Assembly: GCA_038230515.1 (NCBI GenBank)
Contig: JBBRND010000030.1
Location: forward strand, 1 to 49,328
Length of the DNA: 49,328 bases
Reading direction: 5' to 3'
DNA from: JAPLDB01 sp038230515
GTDB lineage: Bacteria > Bacteroidota > Bacteroidia > AKYH767-A > 2013-40CM-41-45
Below, piece by piece: positions 24,479 to 32,982 of this stretch (the stretch's first letter is position 1; every line of letters begins with the position of its first letter). The notes under the pieces are model-generated. The model searched no databases. It worked only from the letters and a program-made list of their open reading frames with translations, and was not told the DNA's origin. The translations under genes were made by a program, and so were the position numbers.

Positions 24479-26209
24479 ATGAGTGATAATCAAACAATAT
24501 CAACGGCTGTTCCCGCAAAGAACAGCCGTCATTTTTTGTCAACTCAAACAGATTTTAATTCATGGCAATCTCTGAACCCTTTTTATGGAAATCTTAAATC
24601 AAGAACACTTAATTCTATTGATGAACTTAAATCGTGGCTCAGTGATTTGAGTGAACTGGATTCGGCAATAAGTGAACACGTCGGCTGGCTTTATATCCGG
24701 ATGACTTGCAATACTCAGGACAAAAAATCAAGCGAAGCATACTCACATTTTGTAAGTGAAATTCAACCGATCATTTCTGAATACGATGATGTCTTCAACC
24801 GGATGTTGCTTAAATCTAAGGCGAAATCAGAATTGAAAAATGATTACAAAGGCCATCTTGCTTCCATTGAAAATCAGGTTCGCATTTTCAGAAAAGAAAA
24901 TATTCCGCTTATTGCTGAGAGTACACTTAAAGAACAGAAGTATGGAGAAATTGCTGGAGAAATGACAGTGGATGTTAAAGGAAAAACACTCACGCTTCAA
25001 CAGGCAGCAAATTACCTCAAGCAGCAAGACAGAAAGTTGAGAGAAGAGGCTTATTTCAAAATTGCCAACCGCAGATTACTTGATCGAAAAAAACTAGATG
25101 AACTTTTTAACGAGCTTATAAAATTGCGTCATCAAATTTCTTTGAATGCAGGATTTAAAAATTTTCGTGATTACAAATTTACAGAACTGGACCGCTTTGA
25201 TTACACTCCAGAAGATTGCACACGCTTTCATGACTCTGTGCAGAAGCAAATTGTTCCCGTAGTAGATGCAATGTTGAAGAAAAGAAAACAAGAATTAAGA
25301 ACAGATGCACTAAAGCCATGGGATCTTGATGTTGATACTTCAGGCAAGCCCGAATTGAAGCCATTCAAAACCGGACACGAACTGACCAAAAAAGCGATCG
25401 AATGTTTTTATTCAATTGATCCGTACTTCGGGAAAGTGGTGGAGGCATTACACTCGCTTAACCACCTAGACCTTGATTCACGCATTAGCAAAGCACCGGG
25501 CGGTTACAACTATCCGCTGTATGAAACAGGAGTACCATTTATCTTTATGAACTCAAGTGGCAGCATGCAAGATGTAGTAACTATGGTGCATGAAGGTGGC
25601 CATGCCATCCACAGCATGCTAACTCACAAATTGGAATTTGTTGGCTTCAAGGAATTGCCGAGTGAAATTGCTGAGCTTGCTTCAATGAGCATGGAACTCA
25701 TCAGCATGGAACATTGGAATTATTTTTTCGAAGATGAAGATGATTTGCGAAGAGCAAAGCGAGAACAGCTTGAAGGCGTACTTGAAGCGTTGCCGTGGAT
25801 TGCCTGCGTTGACAAGTATCAACATTGGCTTTATACAAATCCTGAACTCAGTGTTAAAGAGCGAACAAACGAGTGGAAAGAAATTTACTCTTCATTCAGT
25901 AGTTCAGTAATTGATTGGGAAAGGGCGGAGGAAGCGCGGGAGGCATTATGGCAAAAGCAACTTCACCTTTTTGAAGTTCCATTTTACTACATCGAATATG
26001 GAATGGCTCAACTCGGAGCCATTGCTGTTTGGAGAAATTACAAGACAAATCAGAAACTTGCCATTCAAAAGTATAAAGATGCATTGAGTTTGGGTTCCAC
26101 CCATTCAATTCCTGAAGTTTACAAAGCGGCCGGAATAAATTTCGATTTTTCTGAAAGTTACATCAAAGAACTCGCTGATTTTGTAAAAAACGAATTGGAA
26201 AAAGTGTAA
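24479..26209 (+). CDS. M3 family oligoendopeptidase
   Basis: The 576-residue cytoplasmic zinc peptidase has the motif HEGGH (H371-E372-x-x-H375, in VTMVHEGGHAIHSML) and the downstream zinc-glutamate region LPSEIAELASMSMELISMEH. The rest fits oligoendopeptidase F / thimet-type M3 enzymes that degrade short peptides (FVGFKELPSE, YYIEYGMAQLGAIAVW). There is no signal peptide. It is expected to recycle cytosolic peptides. It follows DUF5606 with 6 nt between, so translation may be coupled. Confidence 0.93.
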   Translation: MSDNQTISTAVPAKNSRHFLSTQTDFNSWQSLNPFYGNLKSRTLNSIDELKSWLSDLSELDSAISEHVGWLYIRMTCNTQDKKSSEAYSHFVSEIQPIISEYDDVFNRMLLKSKAKSELKNDYKGHLASIENQVRIFRKENIPLIAESTLKEQKYGEIAGEMTVDVKGKTLTLQQAANYLKQQDRKLREEAYFKIANRRLLDRKKLDELFNELIKLRHQISLNAGFKNFRDYKFTELDRFDYTPEDCTRFHDSVQKQIVPVVDAMLKKRKQELRTDALKPWDLDVDTSGKPELKPFKTGHELTKKAIECFYSIDPYFGKVVEALHSLNHLDLDSRISKAPGGYNYPLYETGVPFIFMNSSGSMQDVVTMVHEGGHAIHSMLTHKLEFVGFKELPSEIAELASMSMELISMEHWNYFFEDEDDLRRAKREQLEGVLEALPWIACVDKYQHWLYTNPELSVKERTNEWKEIYSSFSSSVIDWERAEEAREALWQKQLHLFEVPFYYIEYGMAQLGAIAVWRNYKTNQKLAIQKYKDALSLGSTHSIPEVYKAAGINFDFSESYIKELADFVKNELEKV

Positions 26210-26515
26210 GGTTTTGAATATTTTTTTTTTCTACATCCGACTGATTCATTCTTTTCTTACAAAACTTCAAGTCAATTCCTTTTCGATCTTCTGTTTCTGA
26301 TCTCATATTTTGTCGGATCCCCTATAAATAGCGGGTTTCAGCGCAAGTTCAAGATATGATAAAGCGTCCTGGTTTTTAGTAAGAAAATGATGCCTCATTT
26401 TCAGCGGTTTTGGGAATGTAATAAACCGTGCAAGATTAATAGGGATTGATAGTTATTCATAAAACTCTCTGCTCCCGATTTCATATAATGGTTCAGAGTT
26501 AAAGTCCTTCATAGG
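26210..26515 (+). other. 306-bp leader region of the large hybrid kinase gene
   Basis: No gene is seen. The stretch is AT-rich and has a near-promoter TATTTTG at about 26308, too far upstream for a short leader; a long 5' leader or an undetected promoter is possible. The sequence ATAGG precedes the start. No strong hairpin was found by eye. Confidence 0.4.
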
Positions 26516-29500
26516 ATGTCAAACACATCACAACATATCAGTTTACAACGCAGAAAATTTACTGAACAGGTAATTTTTTATCGCATCCTGTTGCTTGCAG
26601 CAACTATTGCATACGCGCTGTCTTCTTCTGCCGATGCATTTCTGAATCTGCACTTCAATGTTTTCATTCTTCCTGCCGCAGTAGTTGCGTTCCTGTTTTT
26701 CTCGGTTTTCATTCTCTCATTTTTCGTTGATACAATTAACCACTACTTCAACTTGATCGCGCGCATAATTATCGTTGCTGCTCACTTGCAACTTATTGGA
26801 TTAAGTGTAGTAAATCATTTCCGTCCAGAGTTATTGTTTGCCTTGCTTTCGGCAACGTTTGTTGCAAGTTTTATTTTTCAGAAAATTAGAACATTAGTGC
26901 TGTTCGATCTCACGATGTGCGGCATTCTCATCATCGCTATTTTTATTGACAAGTATATGGCGAAAGAACTGGAACTTCTTAAAGCTCCAATCATTCGACC
27001 ATATATTGATCCGATTTTCTTTTTATTGAGCGAAGCAGGAGTAATGATCCTTGCAGCGCTTCTAAGCACGATCCGTTTCGTGCAGTTCAGAAATTTCATT
27101 CAGGAAGAAACTCCAAAGCAAATATTTGAATTGTCTGATGATCCTTCGCTCGTTGTAAATTCACTTTCGGGAATTATTGTTGACTGCAACGATCTTGCAA
27201 TTCATCTTTTTGAAGCTGCCGATAAAAGCGCACTAATTAATCAGCCGGTGGATTCACTCCTGAAAGAACCATTTTCAGGTGAACAGTTCTCTGATTTTAG
27301 AAATAAGTTATTTCAGTTTTCAAAAGCATCGGCTCTTGTTACATTTATTTCACAGAGCGGAAAATTATTCATTGGAATTTTAAATGCACGAAAGGGCTCA
27401 GATAATCTCATTCGCATTTCAGTCTCTGAGATTTCAGTTGGAGATGAAGCTGAACAAAAAAAAATTATAAAGAAGGAAACGGGAGAGCGGGAACTTGATT
27501 CATATCTCATTAGTCAATCAATTCTTCCTGTCGCGTGTATTGGATTGGATTACAAATTTACTGAAGTGAATCATGCCTTCAGCGAACTATGCGGTTATAG
27601 CAAGGCAGAGTTGAAAAACATGAGACTCATAAACCTGATTCATCCCAGTGATCAGCAAAAAGAAAAAAGTATATTATCAAACCTTTTCAGTGGTAAAATT
27701 CCTGTCAATCGTTCTGAAAAAAGAATTCTGAATAGAAACAGCCGTATTATTTGGGTTAACATGTCTTCCTCGTTGATGCGCGATGAAAATAATTTTCCGC
27801 ATTACGTTGTCTTAATGATTGAAAACATCACGAAACAAAAACGGCACGAGCGCACCCTTATAAAAGACAAACTCAATCTTTCTTCGATACTTGACAAAGC
27901 TGATCTATCTGTAGTAAGTATTGATCGTAATCACACCATTCTTTTTCTCAATGAAAAACTGAAAGATGTTTTGTTCGGATTAACTGAGATTGTTGTGGAG
28001 ATTGGTTTCAATATAAAACAACTTATTCCTTCTCAATTTCTTTCCCGTTACGAAGAAATATTTTTAAAGGGTTTTAAAAGCGAAAATTTTGTGACAGATG
28101 AATCCGTTAATCTGACTGAAGGAAAAAAGCTGGATCTTGAGATTTCTGTCTATCCTATAAAAGATGAATCAGGGAATGTTTTGAGTCTAACAATTTCCGG
28201 AAAAGATATTTCAGATCGCAAAGAGAAGGAGCGTACGCTAATAAATGAAAGGCAACTGGCGGAAAATGCCACCGAAGCTAAATCGGGCTTTCTTGCAACC
28301 ATGAGTCATGAAATTCGCACACCGTTGAATGGCGTAATCGGAATGGGGAAACTATTGAATCAAACTGCTCTATCTCCAAAGCAGCAAGAGTATGTGGATT
28401 CTATTGTTCTAAGTGGTGAAGCTTTGCTATCTGTCATCAACGACATTCTTGATTTTTCAAAAATTGAATCTGCAAAAATGGAATTGGAGAAAAAACCATT
28501 TGCAGTAAAGCGTTGCGTGGAAGAAACATTTGAATTGATGTCTTCAAAAGCACTTGAAAAAAATCTTGCACTTCAATATACAATCCAAAAAGATGTGCCC
28601 CGATTTATTGTTGGAGACATCACCCGTTTAAGGCAAATCTTATTGAATCTTGTTTCAAACGGAATTAAGTTTACTTCAAAAGGAAGACTTGCGATTCATG
28701 TTTCAAAACTGAAACAACAAAACGATCAGGCTGAACTTTTGTTTGAGGTAAGAGACAGCGGTATCGGCATACCTCTGGATAAAATTGACAAACTCTTCAA
28801 ATCTTTTTCGCAGGTAGATTCTTCTACAGCTAAAACATACGGTGGTACAGGTCTTGGACTTGCAATCAGTAAAAATCTTGTTACTCTGATGGGAGGGAAG
28901 ATTTGGGTTGAGAGCACTGCCGGAGAGGGTTCATCTTTTTTCTTTACCATTAATACCGAACTTGCTTCCACAGATGAGGTTGCAAAAGGAAAGAGTGGAG
29001 CAAACCAATTAGCAAATGCAAGCATGCTAATCATTAGTGACGACAAAACAGAGGTAGATACTTTTACAAATTACTTCTCCCGTTGGGGAATGAAAGTTCA
29101 CTCTACCGACTCGATAGAGCAAGCCGTAAAGCGAGTTCAATCGGGAGAGAAATTTAATCTTGTTTCAGTTGATGCACAAATGATCAGTGCAAAACCGCTT
29201 GAAGTTGCAAAGCGAATTCGTTCTCTGAGATCGAAAGATGAACTTCCTATTATTCTTTTTAATACGGACGAAAGTGAAATCACCATTGAGTTTACTGATA
29301 ATGTTGTCTCAGCAATAATTCCAAAAAATGTTGATCGCTCAAAGTTACTTGACATTCTTATTGGTGTATTTGCAATAGAAGATCATCAGCGATCTCAGCA
29401 GCAAAAAGGATTAGCTCTCGCAGACAAGCAACTTGCGGTAAAAATTCCGTTAAGAATTTTAATTGCAGAAGACAATTCGGTAAATCAATTATTGGTAAAA

Positions 29501-30211
29501 AATCTTTTTGATGGACTTGGTTACAAGCCGGACATTGTAGAGAACGGACTTCTTGTAATCGAGAAACTGAAAACAAAATCTTATGATATAATTTTCATGG
29601 ATGTTCAGATGCCTGAACTCGATGGTTTGGCAACAACCCGTTTCATTATTAATAAAATGAATCTCGTACAACGCCCTGCGATCGTAGCAATGACAGCATT
29701 TGCATTGGAAGGCGATCGTGAAAAATGTATTCAGGCGGGAATGGATGACTACATCAGTAAACCTTTTATGATTGAAGAAATTGTTGCGAAGATTATGAAG
29801 TGGGGAAAAAGTTCAGGTACAAGCGAAAGTGCGTCCATAAAAGTTGAAGTGAAAGCTTCGGATGAAAAGCAAATTCTTAATCTGAGCGTTCTTAATCGCC
29901 TTCGCGAAATAAGTCCTGAAAACTCCGATGAGTTTTTACGGGATATTGTCAATATGTTTTTACAGCAAGCACCTGTGCTGGTAGATGAGATAAATAATTT
30001 CTGCACGCATCAACGTTATACTGAGATGGGTCACACTGCTCACAAATTAAAGGGATCTGCATTGAACATGGGCGCTTCAGCTCTTGGAGAACTTTGCCGA
30101 ATCATTGAATTGAAAGGGAGGGAAAATCAGGGAGCAGATTGCGACTCGATTATGTCTGAACTGAAAAAAGTTTTTGATCTCACTGCATTGGAACTTCGCA
30201 AGAGTATTTGA
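26516..30211 (+). CDS. Membrane-bound hybrid histidine kinase (PAS-HisKA-HATPase-REC-REC-HPt)
   Basis: The 1231-residue protein has about six hydrophobic segments in residues 20-200, then three PAS-like regions (about 205-300, 334-447 with CIGLDYKFTEVNHAFSELCG, and 455-570). A HisKA domain has H598 in FLATMSHEIRTPLNGVIGMG, and an HATPase domain has VSNGIKFTSKG, DSGIGIP and TYGGTGLGLAISKNL. Two receiver regions follow: a diverged one (about 840-955, SVDAQMIS) and a standard one with D1029 in IIFMDVQMPELDG. An HPt domain has H1176 in TAHKLKGSALNMG. It is a full phosphorelay in one chain, with unknown signal and target. Its stop codon directly abuts that of murB (30212) on the other strand. Confidence 0.93.
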   Translation: MSNTSQHISLQRRKFTEQVIFYRILLLAATIAYALSSSADAFLNLHFNVFILPAAVVAFLFFSVFILSFFVDTINHYFNLIARIIIVAAHLQLIGLSVVNHFRPELLFALLSATFVASFIFQKIRTLVLFDLTMCGILIIAIFIDKYMAKELELLKAPIIRPYIDPIFFLLSEAGVMILAALLSTIRFVQFRNFIQEETPKQIFELSDDPSLVVNSLSGIIVDCNDLAIHLFEAADKSALINQPVDSLLKEPFSGEQFSDFRNKLFQFSKASALVTFISQSGKLFIGILNARKGSDNLIRISVSEISVGDEAEQKKIIKKETGERELDSYLISQSILPVACIGLDYKFTEVNHAFSELCGYSKAELKNMRLINLIHPSDQQKEKSILSNLFSGKIPVNRSEKRILNRNSRIIWVNMSSSLMRDENNFPHYVVLMIENITKQKRHERTLIKDKLNLSSILDKADLSVVSIDRNHTILFLNEKLKDVLFGLTEIVVEIGFNIKQLIPSQFLSRYEEIFLKGFKSENFVTDESVNLTEGKKLDLEISVYPIKDESGNVLSLTISGKDISDRKEKERTLINERQLAENATEAKSGFLATMSHEIRTPLNGVIGMGKLLNQTALSPKQQEYVDSIVLSGEALLSVINDILDFSKIESAKMELEKKPFAVKRCVEETFELMSSKALEKNLALQYTIQKDVPRFIVGDITRLRQILLNLVSNGIKFTSKGRLAIHVSKLKQQNDQAELLFEVRDSGIGIPLDKIDKLFKSFSQVDSSTAKTYGGTGLGLAISKNLVTLMGGKIWVESTAGEGSSFFFTINTELASTDEVAKGKSGANQLANASMLIISDDKTEVDTFTNYFSRWGMKVHSTDSIEQAVKRVQSGEKFNLVSVDAQMISAKPLEVAKRIRSLRSKDELPIILFNTDESEITIEFTDNVVSAIIPKNVDRSKLLDILIGVFAIEDHQRSQQQKGLALADKQLAVKIPLRILIAEDNSVNQLLVKNLFDGLGYKPDIVENGLLVIEKLKTKSYDIIFMDVQMPELDGLATTRFIINKMNLVQRPAIVAMTAFALEGDREKCIQAGMDDYISKPFMIEEIVAKIMKWGKSSGTSESASIKVEVKASDEKQILNLSVLNRLREISPENSDEFLRDIVNMFLQQAPVLVDEINNFCTHQRYTEMGHTAHKLKGSALNMGASALGELCRIIELKGRENQGADCDSIMSELKKVFDLTALELRKSI

Positions 30212-31225
30212 TCAGAGAATATTCACTTCCATTTCTAACATCACATCAAATTTTTCTTTCACACTTTGCTGAACTTTTTGTGCGTGAGCGAATAATTCTT
30301 CTCCCGATGCATTTCCGTAATTGACAAGAACGAGCGATTGCCTGGCATGCATTCCGACATTACCGATTCGCTTTCCTTTCCAGCCGCATTGTTCGATTAG
30401 CCAACCGGCAGCGAGCTTCATTCCGTTCGCGGTATTGTAACCAACAATCTCTGGAAATATTTTTTTCAGTTCAGAAAACTTTTCTTCGATCACTTCAGGA
30501 TTTTTAAAAAAACTTCCGCAGTTGCCAATTACTTTCGGATCGGGAAGTTTGCTTTGGCGGATGTTTATTACTGACTGTGAAATTGCTTTTACGCTCGGTT
30601 GAGAAACATTCATCGCTTTTAACTCCTGTTCAATTGCTCCATAGGATATATTGAGCTTCGGATGTTTGTTCAGTTTTAAAGTAACAGATGTAATAATAAA
30701 TTGATTTTTGAATTCGTGTTTGAACACGCTGTCGCGGTAACCAAACCTGCAATCATCAATTGAAAATATATTTCTTTCACCTGTTGAAAGATGGATTGCT
30801 TCAAGTTCAAAAAATGTTTCCTTCAATTCAACTCCATACGCCCCGATGTTCTGAATAGGGGCAGCCCCAACTGAACCGGGAATGAGCGAAAGGTTTTCAA
30901 CACCACCGAAATTATTTTCAACGCAATACATAACTAACTCATGCCACACCTCGCCACCGCCACTTTGAATCCACACGAAATCTGAATCTTCTTTTATTTT
31001 AGAAATTCCTTTAATGTTGTTTCTGATGCAAAGAGCACTGAGATTATGAGTGAAAAGAATATTACTGCCGCCACCAAGAACAATCTTTTTTTCTTTTTCA
31101 TACTCTTTCGTTCGAATGAGCTCAAGAGCTTCCTGCTGACTGGTTACTTCGCAAAATGCTTTTGCGCTTATATCCAGTCCGAATGTATTTAATTGCCTTA
31201 TCGAATAATTGGTTGAAATCTTCAT
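30212..31225 (-). CDS. murB: UDP-N-acetylenolpyruvoylglucosamine reductase
   Basis: This 337-residue FAD enzyme makes UDP-MurNAc with NADPH, the second committed step of peptidoglycan synthesis. Seen are NTFGLDISAKAFCEV, the FAD-binding GGGSNILF, ENLSLIPGSVGAAPIQNIGAYG, FGYRDSVFK, and the catalytic serine region GNCGSFFKNPEV, with a conserved C-terminal LEMEVNIL. YRDS and the split domain order fit type I MurB, as in E. coli (about 340 residues). The N-terminus NYSIRQLNTFG fixes the start. A TATTTTTG element lies only 8 nt upstream, so the message may be almost leaderless. Confidence 0.96.
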   Translation of the reverse strand: MKISTNYSIRQLNTFGLDISAKAFCEVTSQQEALELIRTKEYEKEKKIVLGGGSNILFTHNLSALCIRNNIKGISKIKEDSDFVWIQSGGGEVWHELVMYCVENNFGGVENLSLIPGSVGAAPIQNIGAYGVELKETFFELEAIHLSTGERNIFSIDDCRFGYRDSVFKHEFKNQFIITSVTLKLNKHPKLNISYGAIEQELKAMNVSQPSVKAISQSVINIRQSKLPDPKVIGNCGSFFKNPEVIEEKFSELKKIFPEIVGYNTANGMKLAAGWLIEQCGWKGKRIGNVGMHARQSLVLVNYGNASGEELFAHAQKVQQSVKEKFDVMLEMEVNIL

Positions 31226-31233
31226 ATACGGTT

Positions 31234-31241
31234 CAAAAATA
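31234..31241 (-). promoter_or_regulatory. Promoter -7 element for murB
   Basis: Minus-strand TATTTTTG matches TAnnTTTG; only 8 nt separate it from the ATG at 31225. Confidence 0.6.
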
Positions 31242-31530
31242 CGCTTCAGTTACCACTGAAATTAACGCCTGCTTCGATTTTACTCACAACGCAAAACCTG
31301 CCGTTCACCAAGTAAGGGATGACTTATCTAAAAAGAAGTTGACATTTCTTCATGGAGAAACTACTTTGCCATCCTCATGGTTTGGTTTTTGGTTAAACAA
31401 TCAATGAGGTGTTTTATTCGAGTTAAGTCAAGAGCCCTGCCTTAAAAAAGTGGGGTTTTTGTTTTTGAAAACTCTGGTACCTGCATGTTCTGCCTCGTCA
31501 TTATCTTTACCATCTTTAAAAAAAATTGAG
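31242..31530 (+). other. Divergent gap between murB and gmhA
   Basis: No gene could be supported. TATCTTTA at about 31502-31509 is one base off TAnnTTTG and is the best promoter candidate for gmhA, 21 nt before its ATG. The open frame that crosses this gap on the plus strand begins inside murB and matches no family. Confidence 0.4.
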
Positions 31531-32109
31531 ATGAATGATTTGATAAAAGATAGTTTTTCAGAAGCGAAGAAAATTCTTGATGAATTTATTTCGGATGAAA
31601 ATAATTTCCGGAAGATTGAAGAAGCGGGAACTCTTCTTGTTGCAGCTTTCAGGAGTGGAAAGAAAGTAATCAGTTGCGGAAATGGTGGCAGCATGTGCGA
31701 TGCCATGCATTTTGCAGAAGAGTTGAGCGGCCGTTTCCGTGAAGACCGGGCGGCATTGCCAGCGCTTTCTATTTCCGATCCCTCTCACATTACATGCACG
31801 GCAAATGATTTGGGTTTTGAGAAAATATTTTCACGGTATATTGAAGCAATCGGAAATAGTGGAGACGTACTGCTTGCAATTAGCACAAGTGGAAATTCCA
31901 AAAATGTGGTGGAAGCAATTTATGCGGCAAAGAAAAAGGGAATGAAGGTGATTGCACTCACTGCTAAAGATGGGGGTGCAATTAAACTAATCTGCGATGT
32001 TGAAATACGCGCACCACATTCTGCTTATGCTGACCGCGCGCAGGAAATTCACATAAAGGTTATTCACTCACTCATCCAGTTGGTGGAGGAAGGGTTGGCA
32101 CGCACCTGA
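31531..32109 (+). CDS. gmhA: Sedoheptulose 7-phosphate isomerase
   Basis: This 192-residue SIS-domain enzyme makes D-glycero-D-manno-heptose 7-phosphate, the first step to LPS heptose (or S-layer sugars). Length equals that of E. coli GmhA and motifs run in parallel: ISCGNGGSMCDAMHFAEELSG, ISDPSHITCTANDLGFEKIF, AISTSGNSKNVVEAI and DRAQEIHIKVIHSLIQL. The zinc/catalytic residues H60, E64, Q171 and H179 are present. The longest frame starts 81 nt upstream at 31450, but the E. coli-like N-terminus (MNDLIKDSFSEAKKIL) and the promoter candidate support 31531. No other heptose genes are in the window. Confidence 0.94.
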   Translation: MNDLIKDSFSEAKKILDEFISDENNFRKIEEAGTLLVAAFRSGKKVISCGNGGSMCDAMHFAEELSGRFREDRAALPALSISDPSHITCTANDLGFEKIFSRYIEAIGNSGDVLLAISTSGNSKNVVEAIYAAKKKGMKVIALTAKDGGAIKLICDVEIRAPHSAYADRAQEIHIKVIHSLIQLVEEGLART

Positions 32110-32114
32110 TCACG

Positions 32115-32200
32115 CTGAGTTAATTAAGTTGATTGAGTGCCCTGAGTTAAATTGGAAAAACCTGCTACTCCTTAATTAGACTTAATTAACCTGATCCACT
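32115..32200. repeat. Imperfect palindromic intergenic element, copy 2
   Basis: The left part GAGTTAATTAAGTTGATTGAG pattern (from 32117; here described as GTTAATTAAGT plus TGATTGAG) pairs imperfectly with CTAATTAGACTTAATTAAC-like sequence near 32171-32190. The centre GGAAAAACCTGCTACTCC is similar to the centre of the element at 17656 (GGAAACAGCTGGGCTGCTCC). It directly follows gmhA. Confidence 0.6.
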
Positions 32201-32204
32201 TTTT

Positions 32205-32313
32205 TCATTCCTTCATAACCCTCCCACTCACCTTCCCTCCTGCTCCATTAAGCGAAACAACACAAACTCCCTGCGCCAACTAGCCAGTTGGTTTTTGATC
32301 AAATTTCGAAGTA
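32205..32313 (-). pseudogene. Remnant of a T9SS C-terminal sorting domain
   Basis: Read on the minus strand in one frame, the stretch encodes DNTSKFDQKPTG, then an in-frame TAG, then LAQGVCVVSLNGAGG and KVSGRVMKE followed by TGA. The pattern L-x-x-G-V-x-V-V-x-x-x-G...V-x-x-R-V-M-K-x-stop is the end of a type A T9SS sorting domain. The rest of the gene upstream is missing: the sequence passes directly into repeat array C. It appears to be the dead tail of a former cargo gene. Confidence 0.6.
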
Positions 32314-32545
32314 TTGTCGTTCAAATCTCATTCCCTGCCGTTAAAAACTGATTTCCTGACGACAATATCTCATCTCCTGGCGTCATAAACCGATCCCCTG
32401 ACGACAATATCTCATCCCCTCGCGTCACAACCTGATCCCCTGACGACAATATCTCATCTCCCAGCGTCACAAACTGATCGCCTGACGACAATATCTCATC
32501 CCCCCGCATCCCAAACTCATTTCCTGACGACCGGCCTTCTGTTTA
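32314..32545. repeat. Tandem array C, left block: 42-bp units made of two 21-bp halves
   Basis: The word CTGACGACAATATCTCAT recurs at 32356, 32398, 32440 and 32482 (exact 42-bp steps), with a diverged first unit at 32314 and a truncated last one at 32524. Each unit splits into two similar 21-bp halves, the first starting CTGACGACAAT and the second CTGGCGTCATA or similar. On the minus strand the halves begin GGGGAT. Confidence 0.95.
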
Positions 32546-32556
32546 GAACGTCCGGA

Positions 32557-32787
32557 GATGTGATCGGCAAGACGGGGGAAGCCAATGGGAAGACGGGGGA
32601 AGCGATCAGCTCGTTCGACCGTAAGATTTTGAAGACTGGAGAAGCGATCAGGAAGCCGCCCCTTCAGTTTTTGACGTCAGGGGAAGAGATTAGCTCGTTC
32701 GCCCATCCAATCGGGAAGAGCGCGGAAGCGATCGGAAAGCCGCTCGTTGTGATATTGAAGCCAGCGGAAGCAACCGGAAAGCCGCCA
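32557..32787. repeat. Tandem array C, right block: eleven 21-bp units, opposite polarity
   Basis: Eleven contiguous 21-bp registers run from 32557 to 32787. Many begin GAAGCGATC and carry GGAAAGCCG or GGCAAGACGGGG; in the right part, units of two types alternate, giving a 42-bp super-period. The GGGGA head appears on the plus strand here but on the minus strand in the left block, so the two blocks are inverted to each other. The gap to 32982 holds no gene that I can support; the reading frame over the block has no proper start. Confidence 0.92.
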
Positions 32788-32982
32788 CCTGCGATTATGC
32801 CATTAACTTTCTATAAAATGAAATGCAAAATTGCGGCTTATCACTTTCGTCTGCCGCTTGCTAAGGTGATGTGTAGTGGTACGCCTCTCCATGAATCAGC
32901 TTTCATGAACAAGGGCACGAAGGAATATATTTTACAAAAAAAATTTAAAAAATATTTTTCAGTGCGGCAGGCTTTCCTGCAA

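Noticed and set aside
31156..31407. 83-codon plus-strand ORF between murB and gmhA
   Set aside because: It begins inside murB antisense and has no recognisable feature.
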